64,000 nt of DNA from Bacteroides fragilis (GCF_002849695.1 NZ_CP018937.1:1550001-1614000), one strand, 5' to 3'. Positions 9,339-18,469 are shown, counted from the first letter of the stretch. Notes: a model not told the origin generated them from the letters alone. A program made the numbers and translations.

Positions 9339-10682
9339 TCAGACTACGGGGCGTGACAGTACTTTTCGTTTAATCAGAGCAAACCACCCTGCCAATATCA
9401 GTCCTTTAGCAACTGTAGTGACGCACACGGCCCACCAAATGCCTTCTACACCCATGCCCATACGGACAAACAGAATAGCGAGTGGAATACGCATATAGTT
9501 ACATGTAATACTGATGATGGCAGGCGGAATTGTTCGTCCGATGCCATAGAATACTCCTTGTGTCGTGATTTCAAGCATCATGAAGAGCTGTGAATAGCCA
9601 TCGATACGGAGAAAAATACCACCGGCCTCATAGGCAGCCTGCTCGGGGACAAAAAGTGCAAATACTTCGTTCCCGAAAAAGACGAATAGTAAGGTACAAA
9701 GGGTACCGAAAACCGAAGTCATCAACAAAGTCGTATGCCATGACTTTATTACGCGGTCCGTTCGTCCGGCTGCATAATTTTGGGCGATAAAAGCACTCAG
9801 GGCTGTGGAGAATCCCTGCGATGTGTTCCAGGTAATGGCTTCTATTTGTCCTCCGGTCGTAAAAGTCATCAGTCCGATGTGCCCTCCTTGTTCGGATGCA
9901 GTACGGCAAAGGAACATGTTGACGAAAGCAAACAGAGTATTGAGAGTAGCTACCGGTAGCCCCAGTTTCAGGATGCGATGGGTGTATTTCTTTTTTAGCC
10001 GCGTGAAAAACGGGAACCGTTCCAACAAAGCATCTCTGCAACGTAATTGGTAGATGAAAATGCCGAATACTGCTGCCTGTGAAATCCAGGTAGCATAGGC
10101 CGCTCCGTTGGTACCCAATCCGAAACCGAAAATGAAAAGTGGGTCGAGGATAATATTAAGTAATAATCCGGTGCCACTGATATAGAATGGGATTTTGCTT
10201 CTTCCAGCCGCATTATAAATACCGGTGAAGGCCGCCGAAAGAAATATGAAAGGCAGTCCGGTAGAAATGATGCGCAGATAAGCAATTGCATTTTCGGTGA
10301 TGTGTGCTTCCAGCTCGTAAATGCCGATGATGGGACGGGCGAATAGAAAGAGCAGTCCGCCCCAGCAGAGTGAAATAACAAGTGCAATGGTAATGTTGTG
10401 CGAAGCAAAACAACGGGCATCTTCGTAATTTTGTGCACCTATGGATTGTCCGACACTAACCTCAGAACCTACTTTATTCAATAGAGAAATGGAACCGGAC
10501 ATCCATGTAAGAATGCCTACTGAGCCTACGGCAGCGACGGCTTCACTTCCGAGGCGTCCTACCCAGGCCATATCTGTCAGGCTATATGCCATCTGGATAA
10601 AGGAGGTTGCCATAATGGGCATAGCCAGGTTGAACAGTTGTCTGTTGATAGGACCTTGAGTCAGATTCTTGATTCCTTGCAT
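9339..10682 (-). CDS. MATE-family multidrug efflux transporter
   Basis: A hydrophobic protein of 447 residues with about twelve membrane segments and the two-fold MATE repeat. The N-terminal NLAMPIMATSFIQMAYSLTDMAWVGRLG is a typical MATE helix 1. The family exports cationic drugs and metabolites in exchange for Na+ or H+ at the inner membrane. I chose ATG 10682 (MQGIKNLTQ) because a -7 promoter box lies at 10710-10717, which would place the longer start at 10712 inside the promoter. It is divergent from the EamA transporter gene. The substrate cannot be read from sequence. Confidence 0.9.
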   Translation of the reverse strand: MQGIKNLTQGPINRQLFNLAMPIMATSFIQMAYSLTDMAWVGRLGSEAVAAVGSVGILTWMSGSISLLNKVGSEVSVGQSIGAQNYEDARCFASHNITIALVISLCWGGLLFLFARPIIGIYELEAHITENAIAYLRIISTGLPFIFLSAAFTGIYNAAGRSKIPFYISGTGLLLNIILDPLFIFGFGLGTNGAAYATWISQAAVFGIFIYQLRCRDALLERFPFFTRLKKKYTHRILKLGLPVATLNTLFAFVNMFLCRTASEQGGHIGLMTFTTGGQIEAITWNTSQGFSTALSAFIAQNYAAGRTDRVIKSWHTTLLMTSVFGTLCTLLFVFFGNEVFALFVPEQAAYEAGGIFLRIDGYSQLFMMLEITTQGVFYGIGRTIPPAIISITCNYMRIPLAILFVRMGMGVEGIWWAVCVTTVAKGLILAGWFALIKRKVLSRPVV

Positions 10683-10709
10683 AATGGTATTTTTGTGGAA
10701 AATGAATGG

Positions 10710-10717
10710 CAAAGATA
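10710..10717 (-). promoter_or_regulatory. -7 promoter box for the MATE gene
   Basis: TATCTTTG on the minus strand, 28 bases before ATG 10682. It faces the divergent box at 10742-10749. Confidence 0.55.
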
Positions 10718-10741
10718 CGATTTTCTTCCGTCTGCAATCCT

Positions 10742-10749
10742 TATCTTTG
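10742..10749 (+). promoter_or_regulatory. -7 promoter box for the EamA-family transporter gene
   Basis: TATCTTTG on the plus strand, 31 bases before ATG 10781. The upstream -33 region is only T-rich. Confidence 0.55.
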
Positions 10750-10780
10750 CGGAGAAAATTTTATAGCAAATCGGGCAAAT

Positions 10781-11680
10781 ATGAAAACAACTTTAAAAAC
10801 GGCCGGATGGTATCACGTGATGGCGGCGGTGACGGTAATGATATGGGGAACTACGTTTGTTTCTACCAAGGTCCTGATAAAATATGGTCTGTCGCCTGTC
10901 GATATTCTGTTCTACCGTTTTTTATTGGCATATATCTGTATCTGGTTTTTCTCTCCCCGTGTGTTACGGGCCAAAAGTTGGCAGGACGAACTGCGGTTTG
11001 TGGGGCTTGGATTGTGTGGAGGCTCACTCTATTTTGTTGCCGAAAACACTGCGTTGGGGATGACGCTTGCTTCAAATGTATCACTCATTATCTGTACAAC
11101 TCCTGTCTTAACAGCGCTGCTGGCTCCTTTCTTTTATAAAGGTGACAAATTGAAGGCCCGTTTGGTAGGTGGCTCTTTGATAGCACTCATTGGAGTGGGA
11201 CTGGTTGTGTTCAATGGCAGTTTCATTCTGCAGCTTAGTCCGGTTGGCGATATTCTGACTCTGGCGGCAGCATTGATGTGGGCTTTCTATTGTTTACTTC
11301 TCAGGCGGATGAATACTCATTATCCAACGTTGTTCATAACACGGAAGGTTTTCTTTTATGGTCTGCTGACCCTTTTGCCTCTCTTTTTTGTTTCTCCTTT
11401 GCAGATGGATACACATATTCTTTTCCAACCGGTCGTTGTTTTAAACCTGCTTTTTCTGGGAGTGATTGCTTCGATGCTGTGCTACATTATGTGGAATACG
11501 GCAGTGAAACAATTGGGAGTGGTTTGCACTACCAGTTACATTTACGTTGTTCCGCTTATTACCTTACTGACTTCTGCTATCGTGATTGACGAGACAATCA
11601 CGATAGTTGCTCTATTGGGATCGGCATTGATTTTGAGTGGAGTCTATATTGCCGAACGAGGAGTAGGCAAGAAAAAGTAG
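10781..11680 (+). CDS. EamA/DMT-family inner-membrane transporter
   Basis: A 299-residue protein with about ten predicted membrane helices arranged as two EamA repeats; each repeat begins with the family pattern (MIWGTTFVSTKVLIKYGLSP near residue 20 and LAAALMWAFYCLLLR near residue 155). The drug/metabolite transporter family exports amino acids and other metabolites. ATG 10781 (MKTTLKTAGWYHV) is downstream of the -7 box, so the in-frame start at 10706 is not used. It converges on the STN-domain gene with a gap of 13 bases and no separate terminator is visible. Confidence 0.87.
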   Translation: MKTTLKTAGWYHVMAAVTVMIWGTTFVSTKVLIKYGLSPVDILFYRFLLAYICIWFFSPRVLRAKSWQDELRFVGLGLCGGSLYFVAENTALGMTLASNVSLIICTTPVLTALLAPFFYKGDKLKARLVGGSLIALIGVGLVVFNGSFILQLSPVGDILTLAAALMWAFYCLLLRRMNTHYPTLFITRKVFFYGLLTLLPLFFVSPLQMDTHILFQPVVVLNLLFLGVIASMLCYIMWNTAVKQLGVVCTTSYIYVVPLITLLTSAIVIDETITIVALLGSALILSGVYIAERGVGKKK

Positions 11681-11693
11681 ATCTGTATGGTCT

Positions 11694-13253
11694 TCAGTTT
11701 TCGGTCTCTTCTATTTTTGAAGAAATTTTCTCGATGGCTTCACTTAACTCTTTTTCGGGAGGAATTATATTGAAATTCTCCCAAAAATCTTTGTCGTATA
11801 CAAATGGAGTTTCTGCAAAAATGGTATGTGTAGCCAGTCGGTCACTGTAAGCGAAACGGCTGACATTGCCCGTTTCTATCTTACAAGTGACCATTTCAAA
11901 CCAAGTATGCAGGTTTGTATTGCTGAGCCATTTGTTCCTTTGTTTTATCTTGAAGTGTAAGTCTCCACGGACATGGTGGATGTAATACGTTTGATTCCAG
12001 GGCTTATAAGATACCGTATAGACTACCTTTTGTGGAATAATCCGGATATTGCGGCTTCTTTTTTCTACCAGCATGTTGGCGGCTTTGTGTATATACCGGG
12101 GAATCAATTCGAATCGTGCGCGTAGCAGGGCACCATCTTCAGTATCGATATAGAGTTCTCCACAATAGTATGGGGTCTTGATGCCCGGATGTTGTTTGAA
12201 GTAGATCACGTTGGCAAGCCGGTTATCGATTACGGCAAGATCGCTGGAAGTATAAACGTATACACACTCTTTGGAGTCCGGAAGTAGGAAATTGGGCAGA
12301 CTCTTGATAAGATCCAATTCGATACAGGCGTGGATACCCGATTTCATTTTAGCAATTAAAGTGTCTTTTACGGCTTGGTTGGTGATGCGTCGCATTTTCA
12401 GTAACTTCACCTGATCAGCCTTCTCCGGATCGTCCGAAGGAGCTTTGTATATCTTGAAAATTCCCTCTGTCAGACTGACAAACCGATTCTTTTGTTCGAT
12501 TCCTTCTCTGTAAAAAGAAGTCAGGTAGACAGGATTTTGTGAGTAATTCTTTTTTCGCAATTTGAGCATTTCTCTCAACAGGCGTACCGGGTTGACAATA
12601 CGTACGATAACCTCCTGCAAAGGAATTACTTTGGGTTCTAATGCAAAAGTACCGCTTCGTCCGGCAAGGAGGGAAGCGTCCGTCGTTTGTGGCACATAGC
12701 CCAGATGTGAAAAGTGAATCCGCCTGTTTTGGAGAGAGTCGGGCAGATTAAGTCTGAAACTTCCATTTTGATTGCTAACGCTGCCGATAGAGGTTCCCTG
12801 CACACTTACGGTAGCATAGGGAATCGGTTCTCTGGAAAGTTGGTCTATTAATATTCCCTCAAGGGTGAAAAAGAATGTGTTGTCTTTGTGCGAGCTTGCT
12901 TCCCGTTCAGTTGTTGCTATGGTTTCCGGTTGGTTGATAATAATGTGCTTATCCACAGAGCGGAGTTGAAGACTGTCGCTGCCGATGATGTCATAAATGG
13001 CCTGACGTACGGTTCGTTTTCCGCCTTTTAATTTTATCTTACGCTCATTGTCAATCAGTTTGCTGTCATAGATAAACAGATATCCTGTCTCTTCTGTTAT
13101 TTTGGCCAAAGATTGATAGACTGTTGCTTCAGTTCTTGGAAGCCGGATGATGCGGTCGAAGATACCGGAGCCGTCTGCTTTCACCCGAACTGCCATAAAC
13201 AATAGCAGACAAGTGAATAAATATTGCAGGGAGAGACTTTTCAAAGTTTTCAT
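11694..13253 (-). CDS. STN + carboxypeptidase-regulatory-domain protein, not a TonB receptor
   Basis: After a signal peptide (to about residue 26) comes an STN domain (about residues 34-110: ATVYQSLAKITEETGYLFIYD ... VRQAIYDIIG), then a carboxypeptidase-regulatory-like sandwich (about 130-215: EGILIDQLSREPIPYATVSV). The remaining 300 residues are beta-rich and have no plug or barrel signature. STN domains normally sit on TonB-dependent transducers and contact FecR; here the output domain is the same as in the neighbour at 14723-15985 (shared pattern FYREG/FYREI, YCGELYID/CYGTLYID, FWENFNII/FWGTYNII). It is the last gene of the sigma-fecR-STN operon. The function is unknown; it may be a FecR sensor or effector. 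Confidence 0.75.
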   Translation of the reverse strand: MKTLKSLSLQYLFTCLLLFMAVRVKADGSGIFDRIIRLPRTEATVYQSLAKITEETGYLFIYDSKLIDNERKIKLKGGKRTVRQAIYDIIGSDSLQLRSVDKHIIINQPETIATTEREASSHKDNTFFFTLEGILIDQLSREPIPYATVSVQGTSIGSVSNQNGSFRLNLPDSLQNRRIHFSHLGYVPQTTDASLLAGRSGTFALEPKVIPLQEVIVRIVNPVRLLREMLKLRKKNYSQNPVYLTSFYREGIEQKNRFVSLTEGIFKIYKAPSDDPEKADQVKLLKMRRITNQAVKDTLIAKMKSGIHACIELDLIKSLPNFLLPDSKECVYVYTSSDLAVIDNRLANVIYFKQHPGIKTPYYCGELYIDTEDGALLRARFELIPRYIHKAANMLVEKRSRNIRIIPQKVVYTVSYKPWNQTYYIHHVRGDLHFKIKQRNKWLSNTNLHTWFEMVTCKIETGNVSRFAYSDRLATHTIFAETPFVYDKDFWENFNIIPPEKELSEAIEKISSKIEETEN

Positions 13254-13279
13254 TTCTTTTTCTTCTTTAAGTTCCGGAG

Positions 13280-14125
13280 CTACTTAGTAAGAGTGATTAC
13301 ATTATGCTTACGTGTACACTTCAGGTTCAGTGCCATGCTAATTAATTCGGCCATTTTTTCAGGGGAGTCATCCGAAAAAGAAACTGTCAGCAAATGTTCG
13401 TCCAATTCCGGGGAACTCTCTAAATGGATTTCTGACTGGCGTAGATTAATGGCATGCAGGATATTGTCCAGCCGTTCGTCTTTAAAGCACATCTTTTGCA
13501 TATAACGGGCAAACTGTTTGGAATCTTTGGTTGCAGTCAGGTGCCATTTATTCTGTAATAAAGTGGCAGTTTCTCCTGCTTTGACGTGTATTTCTTGTCC
13601 GTTCTGTTTTTGAGTGACTTTTACTTCGCCTCGCTGGACGGATAACTCAAATGGAGAATTACCACTGTTTTTTACATGGAAGGCTGTACCTATCACCTCA
13701 ATCTGTACTTTTCCGGTTTCAATGAAGAAAGGACGTGCACGATTGCCCGCTACATCAAAAAGGGCATTCCCTTTTAGGCTTACCTCTCTTCTTTTTTCAG
13801 AAAAGTGTTTAGGATATTGCAATGAGGTTTGTCCGGAAAGATAGACTACAGAACCATCTTCAAGAGTGGTGACCAGTATGTTCTCTTCTTTATTGGCCTT
13901 GACCAGTAACTCACCGGTAGATGATTGGCTGTCGGTTCGTAATGTTATGGGCAGATAGATACATAGGAATATGATTGCTGCAATCGATATTGTGCTGATC
14001 CATACAACCGGACGTATGGCGGAGCTGTGCCCCTCGGCAGGTAGCAGCCCATCTGTCTCCAGGCGATTATATAACTTGTTCCACGCCCGGTCTGTTTTGA
14101 TCTTGTTTTTTTCTATTCGATTCAT
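13280..14125 (-). CDS. FecR-like anti-sigma factor
   Basis: This 281-residue protein has a cytoplasmic N-terminus of about 40 residues, one membrane helix (WISTISIAAIIFLCIYLPI), and a periplasmic FecR domain (LEDGSVVYLSGQTSLQYP...REVSLKGNALFDV...IEVIGTAFHV...VQRGEVKV). A C-terminal DUF4974/STN-like domain follows (DERLDNILHAINLRQ). FecR proteins hold an ECF sigma factor and release it after a signal arrives at the periplasmic side. The start overlaps the sigma gene stop by four bases (ATGA), so the two are translationally coupled. Confidence 0.9.
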   Translation of the reverse strand: MNRIEKNKIKTDRAWNKLYNRLETDGLLPAEGHSSAIRPVVWISTISIAAIIFLCIYLPITLRTDSQSSTGELLVKANKEENILVTTLEDGSVVYLSGQTSLQYPKHFSEKRREVSLKGNALFDVAGNRARPFFIETGKVQIEVIGTAFHVKNSGNSPFELSVQRGEVKVTQKQNGQEIHVKAGETATLLQNKWHLTATKDSKQFARYMQKMCFKDERLDNILHAINLRQSEIHLESSPELDEHLLTVSFSDDSPEKMAELISMALNLKCTRKHNVITLTK

Positions 14126-14673
14126 GATGTCTGAATATAGTTCTCAATTTCTTTTCGTAATGTTTGGAGTGCCCGGGTCATTTCTTTCTCCACAGTCTTC
14201 ACCGATAGTGAGAGGAGGGAAGCTATCTCAGAGTACTTCTTTCCTTCTGTATGGTGCAGGCGAAAGATCTGGAAACGGCGCTCCGGTAATTTTTTAAGGG
14301 TTTTGTCTATCAGCTGTTGCAGTTCTTTGTATTCAATCTGTTCCTGTGGATCGGCTGAAGCCACATTTTCCGGAATAGATAGAACCGCATCCTGATAGCG
14401 TTTTCTTACGTCTTGGTGTTCGCAGTACTGGATGGAACGGTTGCGTACAGACCGATAGAGATAACTCTTGATAGAATGAAAGATTTCAAGTTTCTCACGG
14501 TCTTTCCAGAGTACATAGAACAATTCTTCAACAATTTCTTCTGCTACGTCTGTTTCTCCCGTTATGCTGGCGGCGTACAGGCAAAGCGGAGTATAATATT
14601 GGCGGAATAATGTTTCAAACGCCTTTATATTTCCTTCTTTTATTTGAGTGAGTACGAATACGTCGTTCAGCAT
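14122..14673 (-). CDS. ECF RNA polymerase sigma-70 factor, Bacteroides family
   Basis: At 183 residues it has only sigma region 2 (about 20-90, FETLFRQYYTPLCLYAASI...AEEIVEELFYVLW) and region 4 (about 125-175, LKKLPERRFQIFRLHHTEG...IASLLSLSVKTVEKEM). It directs RNA polymerase to promoters controlled by its FecR-like partner, encoded next. It has its own -7 box at 14703-14710, so the sigma-fecR-STN genes form a unit separate from the gene at 14723-15985. Unlike most such pairs in Bacteroides, no SusC follows. Confidence 0.92.
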   Translation of the reverse strand: MLNDVFVLTQIKEGNIKAFETLFRQYYTPLCLYAASITGETDVAEEIVEELFYVLWKDREKLEIFHSIKSYLYRSVRNRSIQYCEHQDVRKRYQDAVLSIPENVASADPQEQIEYKELQQLIDKTLKKLPERRFQIFRLHHTEGKKYSEIASLLSLSVKTVEKEMTRALQTLRKEIENYIQTS

Positions 14674-14702
14674 ATCGGGGTGTGTTGGGAGTTAGAATTC
14701 GT

Positions 14703-14710
14703 CAAAGATA
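14703..14710 (-). promoter_or_regulatory. -7 promoter box for the sigma/fecR/STN operon
   Basis: TATCTTTG on the minus strand, 30 bases before the sigma start, in the short gap after the gene at 14723-15985. No clear -33 box. Confidence 0.5.
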
Positions 14711-14722
14711 CTAAAAAAGTGG

Positions 14723-15985
14723 TTACTGTTTCTGTTGCTTTTTCAGTTTGTTTACCGCATGTTCCAATGATTCGGTGGGTTCTATGATGTTATAAGTTCC
14801 CCAGAAGTTGTCATTGGTAAAGTTATCCACTTTGTCGGAAAATACATGGTTTTGTTTGAAAGCGACTTTATAGGGAATGGCTGTTATGTTGTTTTCTTCC
14901 CTGTCTGTCACTACCATTTCCGATAAGATCGTGTAATTGGTAGAAAAGAGTTTGCGTTTCCAGTCACATTTGAAACGAATGTTGTTCCGGATATAACTCA
15001 GATAAGTAACGTCTCCCTGATTCTTGTACGATACCAGGTAGGATACTTCTACCGGCTTGAAATGCAGTCCGAAAGGTTTTTTCCTCAGAATAGCTTGAGT
15101 CGCCTTGTTTTTGTCATCCATACTGAGATTGAACTCTGCCCGCGTGAACGAAAGGCGTTCCTTGTCAATATAGAGTGTACCATAGCACAGAGGATAAGAC
15201 AACTTTACTTTAGGGCGGAAACTGATGACATACTGTGACCGGTCACCGATGCTGGTCGGGTCTTCCATACGAAATTCGTAAAACAATAAATCTTCTTTAG
15301 CCAACAGGCAATCAGGGTTCTTTACTACATCAATATAAATGGCCATATTGGGACCTCCAAGTAATTTTACAGCCAGTGTATCGCTTTGCTTTTGGCTTAG
15401 CAGTCTGCGTCCTTTGGAAATCTGAACCCGGTCTCGTTCGGCTGTTTCATTGTAAGGTGTTTTATAAATGTCTATTACGGCTTCCGATATATTGATATAC
15501 CGTCGTCCTTTTTGGGCAATTTCCCTGTAGAATCCCTTGAGCATATTGCTTTTCGGACTGTAGTTGGTTGGAATCTTGCGAAGTGCTTCTTCCACAATGC
15601 TTCGTGGATCTCTGGCCCGTACCAGAATCTCGCTGAGTAAGTTGGCATAAGGAGAGAGCCAAATGGTCTGTTCCGTGAGGCTTTCTCCTTTCAGGGGGAT
15701 TCGGGCATTGAGATAACCGATATGCGAAACTTCTATGTCTTTAGCTTGAATCGATTCGGGAATTTTTAAAGAGAATTCTCCGTCAGTATTGGTGATGGTA
15801 CCGATATTACTTTCCGATATCGAGACATTGACATGCTCCAGCTTCTTTTTATTCGATTTATCCTTGATTACACCACTGACTATCGTATATTTTTCCACAT
15901 TGTCCTGTGCTGTCAGTGGAATAACACCTGACAGAATCAAAACTGCCAGTACACATCCGATTGATTTTATCCATTGCGTTTTCAT
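14723..15985 (-). CDS. Exported carboxypeptidase-regulatory-domain protein, paralogue of the STN protein
   Basis: A 420-residue protein with a signal peptide (cleavage near LTAQ, residue 27) and a carboxypeptidase-regulatory-like domain (about 36-115: VSGVIKDKSNKKKLEHVNVSI...GTITNTDGEFSLKIPE). A 300-residue C-terminal region of unknown function follows, clearly related to the second half of the 11694-13253 product but without an STN domain. The pair brackets the sigma/fecR genes. The C-terminal region is shared with many Bacteroidetes proteins of unknown role and may be an outer-membrane or periplasmic module. It has no recognisable housekeeping promoter, so it could be a target of the adjacent sigma factor, which is only inference. 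Confidence 0.7.
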   Translation of the reverse strand: MKTQWIKSIGCVLAVLILSGVIPLTAQDNVEKYTIVSGVIKDKSNKKKLEHVNVSISESNIGTITNTDGEFSLKIPESIQAKDIEVSHIGYLNARIPLKGESLTEQTIWLSPYANLLSEILVRARDPRSIVEEALRKIPTNYSPKSNMLKGFYREIAQKGRRYINISEAVIDIYKTPYNETAERDRVQISKGRRLLSQKQSDTLAVKLLGGPNMAIYIDVVKNPDCLLAKEDLLFYEFRMEDPTSIGDRSQYVISFRPKVKLSYPLCYGTLYIDKERLSFTRAEFNLSMDDKNKATQAILRKKPFGLHFKPVEVSYLVSYKNQGDVTYLSYIRNNIRFKCDWKRKLFSTNYTILSEMVVTDREENNITAIPYKVAFKQNHVFSDKVDNFTNDNFWGTYNIIEPTESLEHAVNKLKKQQKQ

Positions 15986-16124
15986 CTTTTTCAGAGTTTG
16001 AAGGGTGAATAATAGTTTGCTTCCTATATATAAGATCGTTCAAACAGAGAATACCCTACGAGTTTCTGGAGAAAAATGAAAAAAACTTCAATGAAGAGTG
16101 TTTTTCAGGGATAATCTAATCGTT

Positions 16125-16667
16125 TTACTTCAAAATCTCGTTCAAATCTTTAGTGAGACATCCCCATTTGAATTCATGGTTAGGTGTCAGATAAGGGTAC
16201 TTGGCATAAGAATTGCGGGTGACAACTTTAAATCTTACTATTTGCTCCCCTCTGATCCAACCATAAAAGCCAACTTCTTTTCTGTTGAAGTCTACCCACC
16301 CTACAACGACGTAATCTTTTGTTTCGGGGTGCTGTTCCTGTGGATAACCATAGGTCCAGTTGTCGGATGGAGGATTGGCGGTTGTTTTCTTTGCCACTTT
16401 GATATCTATTTTGGCACCGTTTACTTTTACGTCAAATTCATCGGTATGATGGGATTGGAAGTCTGTATGATCCAATTCGAATGGAATTCCCAGATTACTT
16501 AAATGTTGTTGGAATGCTAACTCTCCGATGCAGCCTAACAGAGCTTTATCCAATCTCTCTTTATCGGATAACCTGAAACGTGAATAAAGTCCGTTTTCTA
16601 TCATTTTTTCAGCTTTGGCTTTTGCCAATGCAACCGTTTTATCAAAATTTAAATTTTGTACAATCAT
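16125..16667 (-). CDS. Predicted PD-(D/E)XK-fold nuclease-like protein
   Basis: A soluble 180-residue protein with no signal peptide. It carries the arrangement of a PD-(D/E)XK nuclease core: Glu49 in a helix (CIGELAFQQHL), Asp79 in FDVKV, and Asp88-x-Lys90 in KIDIKVAKK, with strands on either side and a later DYVVVGWVD strand. Proteins of this type cut DNA with Mg2+. No methylase or other restriction partner is adjacent; the neighbours are an orphan carboxypeptidase-domain protein and a divergent S41 homologue. The fold call is from motif pattern alone; the biological role is unknown. Confidence 0.55.
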   Translation of the reverse strand: MIVQNLNFDKTVALAKAKAEKMIENGLYSRFRLSDKERLDKALLGCIGELAFQQHLSNLGIPFELDHTDFQSHHTDEFDVKVNGAKIDIKVAKKTTANPPSDNWTYGYPQEQHPETKDYVVVGWVDFNRKEVGFYGWIRGEQIVRFKVVTRNSYAKYPYLTPNHEFKWGCLTKDLNEILK

Positions 16668-16712
16668 AGTAATAAGGTGTTTTGTATTTTATATCCGGTT
16701 ATTGAATGAAAG

Positions 16713-16720
16713 CAAAGATA
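16713..16720 (-). promoter_or_regulatory. -7 promoter box for the PD-(D/E)XK-like gene
   Basis: TATCTTTG on the minus strand, 46 bases before the start at 16667. Confidence 0.5.
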
Positions 16721-16763
16721 GTTTTTTTATATCGTAATAGTGGTATGAAAGCTAAGTATTCAC

Positions 16764-16771
16764 TACATTTG
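16764..16771 (+). promoter_or_regulatory. -7 promoter box for the S41 homologue
   Basis: TACATTTG on the plus strand, 25 bases before ATG 16797. It is divergent to the box at 16713-16720. Confidence 0.5.
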
Positions 16772-16796
16772 CGCAGATTATGATTGCCGATAGATT

Positions 16797-18167
16797 ATGA
16801 AAAGAGGAAAACTATTGATACTTCCCTTATTGGGAACCCTTATACTGACAAGTCTTTTTTCCTGTGGTGTAGACCGCTGGCCGGAATATTATCCGGAGAC
16901 GGGACGTGACATTTGGATAGATAGTGTGATGCGTCAGGAGTATTTATGGTATAAAGACATGCCTTCACCTGCCGCTCCGGATTATTTTCAGGAGCCGGCA
17001 GAATTTCTAAAAAAGGCTGTTGCTTCCATGGATAAGGGCTTCAGTAATATTGACTCTCTGCTTGACGAGCCTATCCCAAGCTATGGCTTTGACTATAGCT
17101 TATACAAAGTGCTTGATAACGATACGGCTTATAATGCTCTGATTTCTTATGTTGTTCCAGGGTCACCGGCCGAAGAGGCCGGATTGAAGCGTGGGCATTG
17201 GATTATGATGCTGGATGGAGACTATATCACCAAAAAGGTAGAGCCGGAATTGCAACAAGGAGGTGTCCGGACGCTTCAAATAGGTGTATATAAAGAGGTA
17301 GTTGGGGAAGATGGCAAAACAACTGGTAGTGTCGTACCGATAGGGGACACAACGATATCTGCTTCACGTTCTTTGACCGATAAGCCTGTCCATTATTTCG
17401 ATGTTATCCCTTGGGATGGAAAAACGGTTGGGTACCTGATGTACAATGAGTTTAAAGCGGGATCAACAGCGGATAGCCAGGCCTATAATGACGATTTACG
17501 GAAAGTTTTCCGAAAATTCCAGACAGATGGTGTAAATGAGTTTGTGTTAGATCTCCGATATAACACCGGTGGCAGTTTAGATTGTGTACAGCTGCTCTGC
17601 ACTATGCTTGCACCGGCTGATAAAATGAATCAATTGCTTGCTTTATTGAGGTATAATGATAAACGTGTAGAATCGAATCAGGATCTGACGTTCAATCCGG
17701 AACTTATCCAGTCGGGTGCAAATCTCAACTTATCTACTGTTTATGTATTGACTACCAATGCTACGAGAGGAGCTGCGGAGATGGTTATCAATTGCCTTAA
17801 CCCTTATATGAAGGTGATATTGATAGGAACTCAAACTGCGGGAGAATATGTTGCTACAGAGCCTTTTGTTCATCCTACGGATCGGTTCATCCTGAATTTA
17901 GCTGTATGTAATGTATTCAACGTACAAGAAAAATCGGATTATGTCAACGGTTTCAAACCTGCATATGAATATAACGAGGATTCTTATTTAAGCACTTATC
18001 TGCCTTTTGGTAATACGAATGAGACATTGCTGAGTGTAGCATTGAAAACAATGAGTGGTGTATCGGAAAACGGAGGAGGAGAGGGAACAACACGTATGGT
18101 TGTAACGAAGAGACTTATGAAATTCCATCCTCGCCGCGGATTGACTTTGGGAATATCGGAAAAGTAA
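16797..18167 (+). CDS. S41-family (C-terminal-processing-like) lipoprotein lacking catalytic residues
   Basis: A 456-residue lipoprotein (lipobox SLFSC near residue 23) with an N-terminal S41 cap, a PDZ domain (about residues 112-180, VVPGSPAEEAGLKRGHWIMMLDG) and an S41 core (FVLDLRYNTGGSLD, YVLTTNATRGAAEMVINCL, VILIGTQTAGEYV). The family uses a Ser-Lys dyad 25 residues apart, in TAS-type and GK motifs. Here the Ser position is Gly325 and the Lys position, exactly 25 residues on, is Glu350. Proteolysis is therefore unlikely, and it may be a peptide-binding pseudoprotease. Function is otherwise unknown. Confidence 0.8.
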   Translation: MKRGKLLILPLLGTLILTSLFSCGVDRWPEYYPETGRDIWIDSVMRQEYLWYKDMPSPAAPDYFQEPAEFLKKAVASMDKGFSNIDSLLDEPIPSYGFDYSLYKVLDNDTAYNALISYVVPGSPAEEAGLKRGHWIMMLDGDYITKKVEPELQQGGVRTLQIGVYKEVVGEDGKTTGSVVPIGDTTISASRSLTDKPVHYFDVIPWDGKTVGYLMYNEFKAGSTADSQAYNDDLRKVFRKFQTDGVNEFVLDLRYNTGGSLDCVQLLCTMLAPADKMNQLLALLRYNDKRVESNQDLTFNPELIQSGANLNLSTVYVLTTNATRGAAEMVINCLNPYMKVILIGTQTAGEYVATEPFVHPTDRFILNLAVCNVFNVQEKSDYVNGFKPAYEYNEDSYLSTYLPFGNTNETLLSVALKTMSGVSENGGGEGTTRMVVTKRLMKFHPRRGLTLGISEK

Positions 18168-18469
18168 TCTGTCATTTTGTATTTTAGAAATGCGGAGAGA
18201 CGTTTCTTTACGGACTGACGATGACAAATAGAATAAAAACGCGTGGATTTTGCAATAGCATAATTCATGCGTTTTGCATTTGGGAAATATTGTGCCCACG
18301 ATGAAGGGCAATTGACGAATGTTGTAATAAAATTGAATGCTGAAATAGCGGAATGGTTCCAAAATGCTATTCTCCAGATGTTCATCTATAGTTGAATTCT
18401 GGAAGAAAATTGCCTTTTTTTGGTTCGGTTTATCATTTTTCTCACGACTTGACCTTGTTTTGCTTTCTG

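Noticed and set aside
16797..18167. Active C-terminal processing protease
   Set aside because: Both the catalytic Ser and Lys positions are substituted (Gly325, Glu350).
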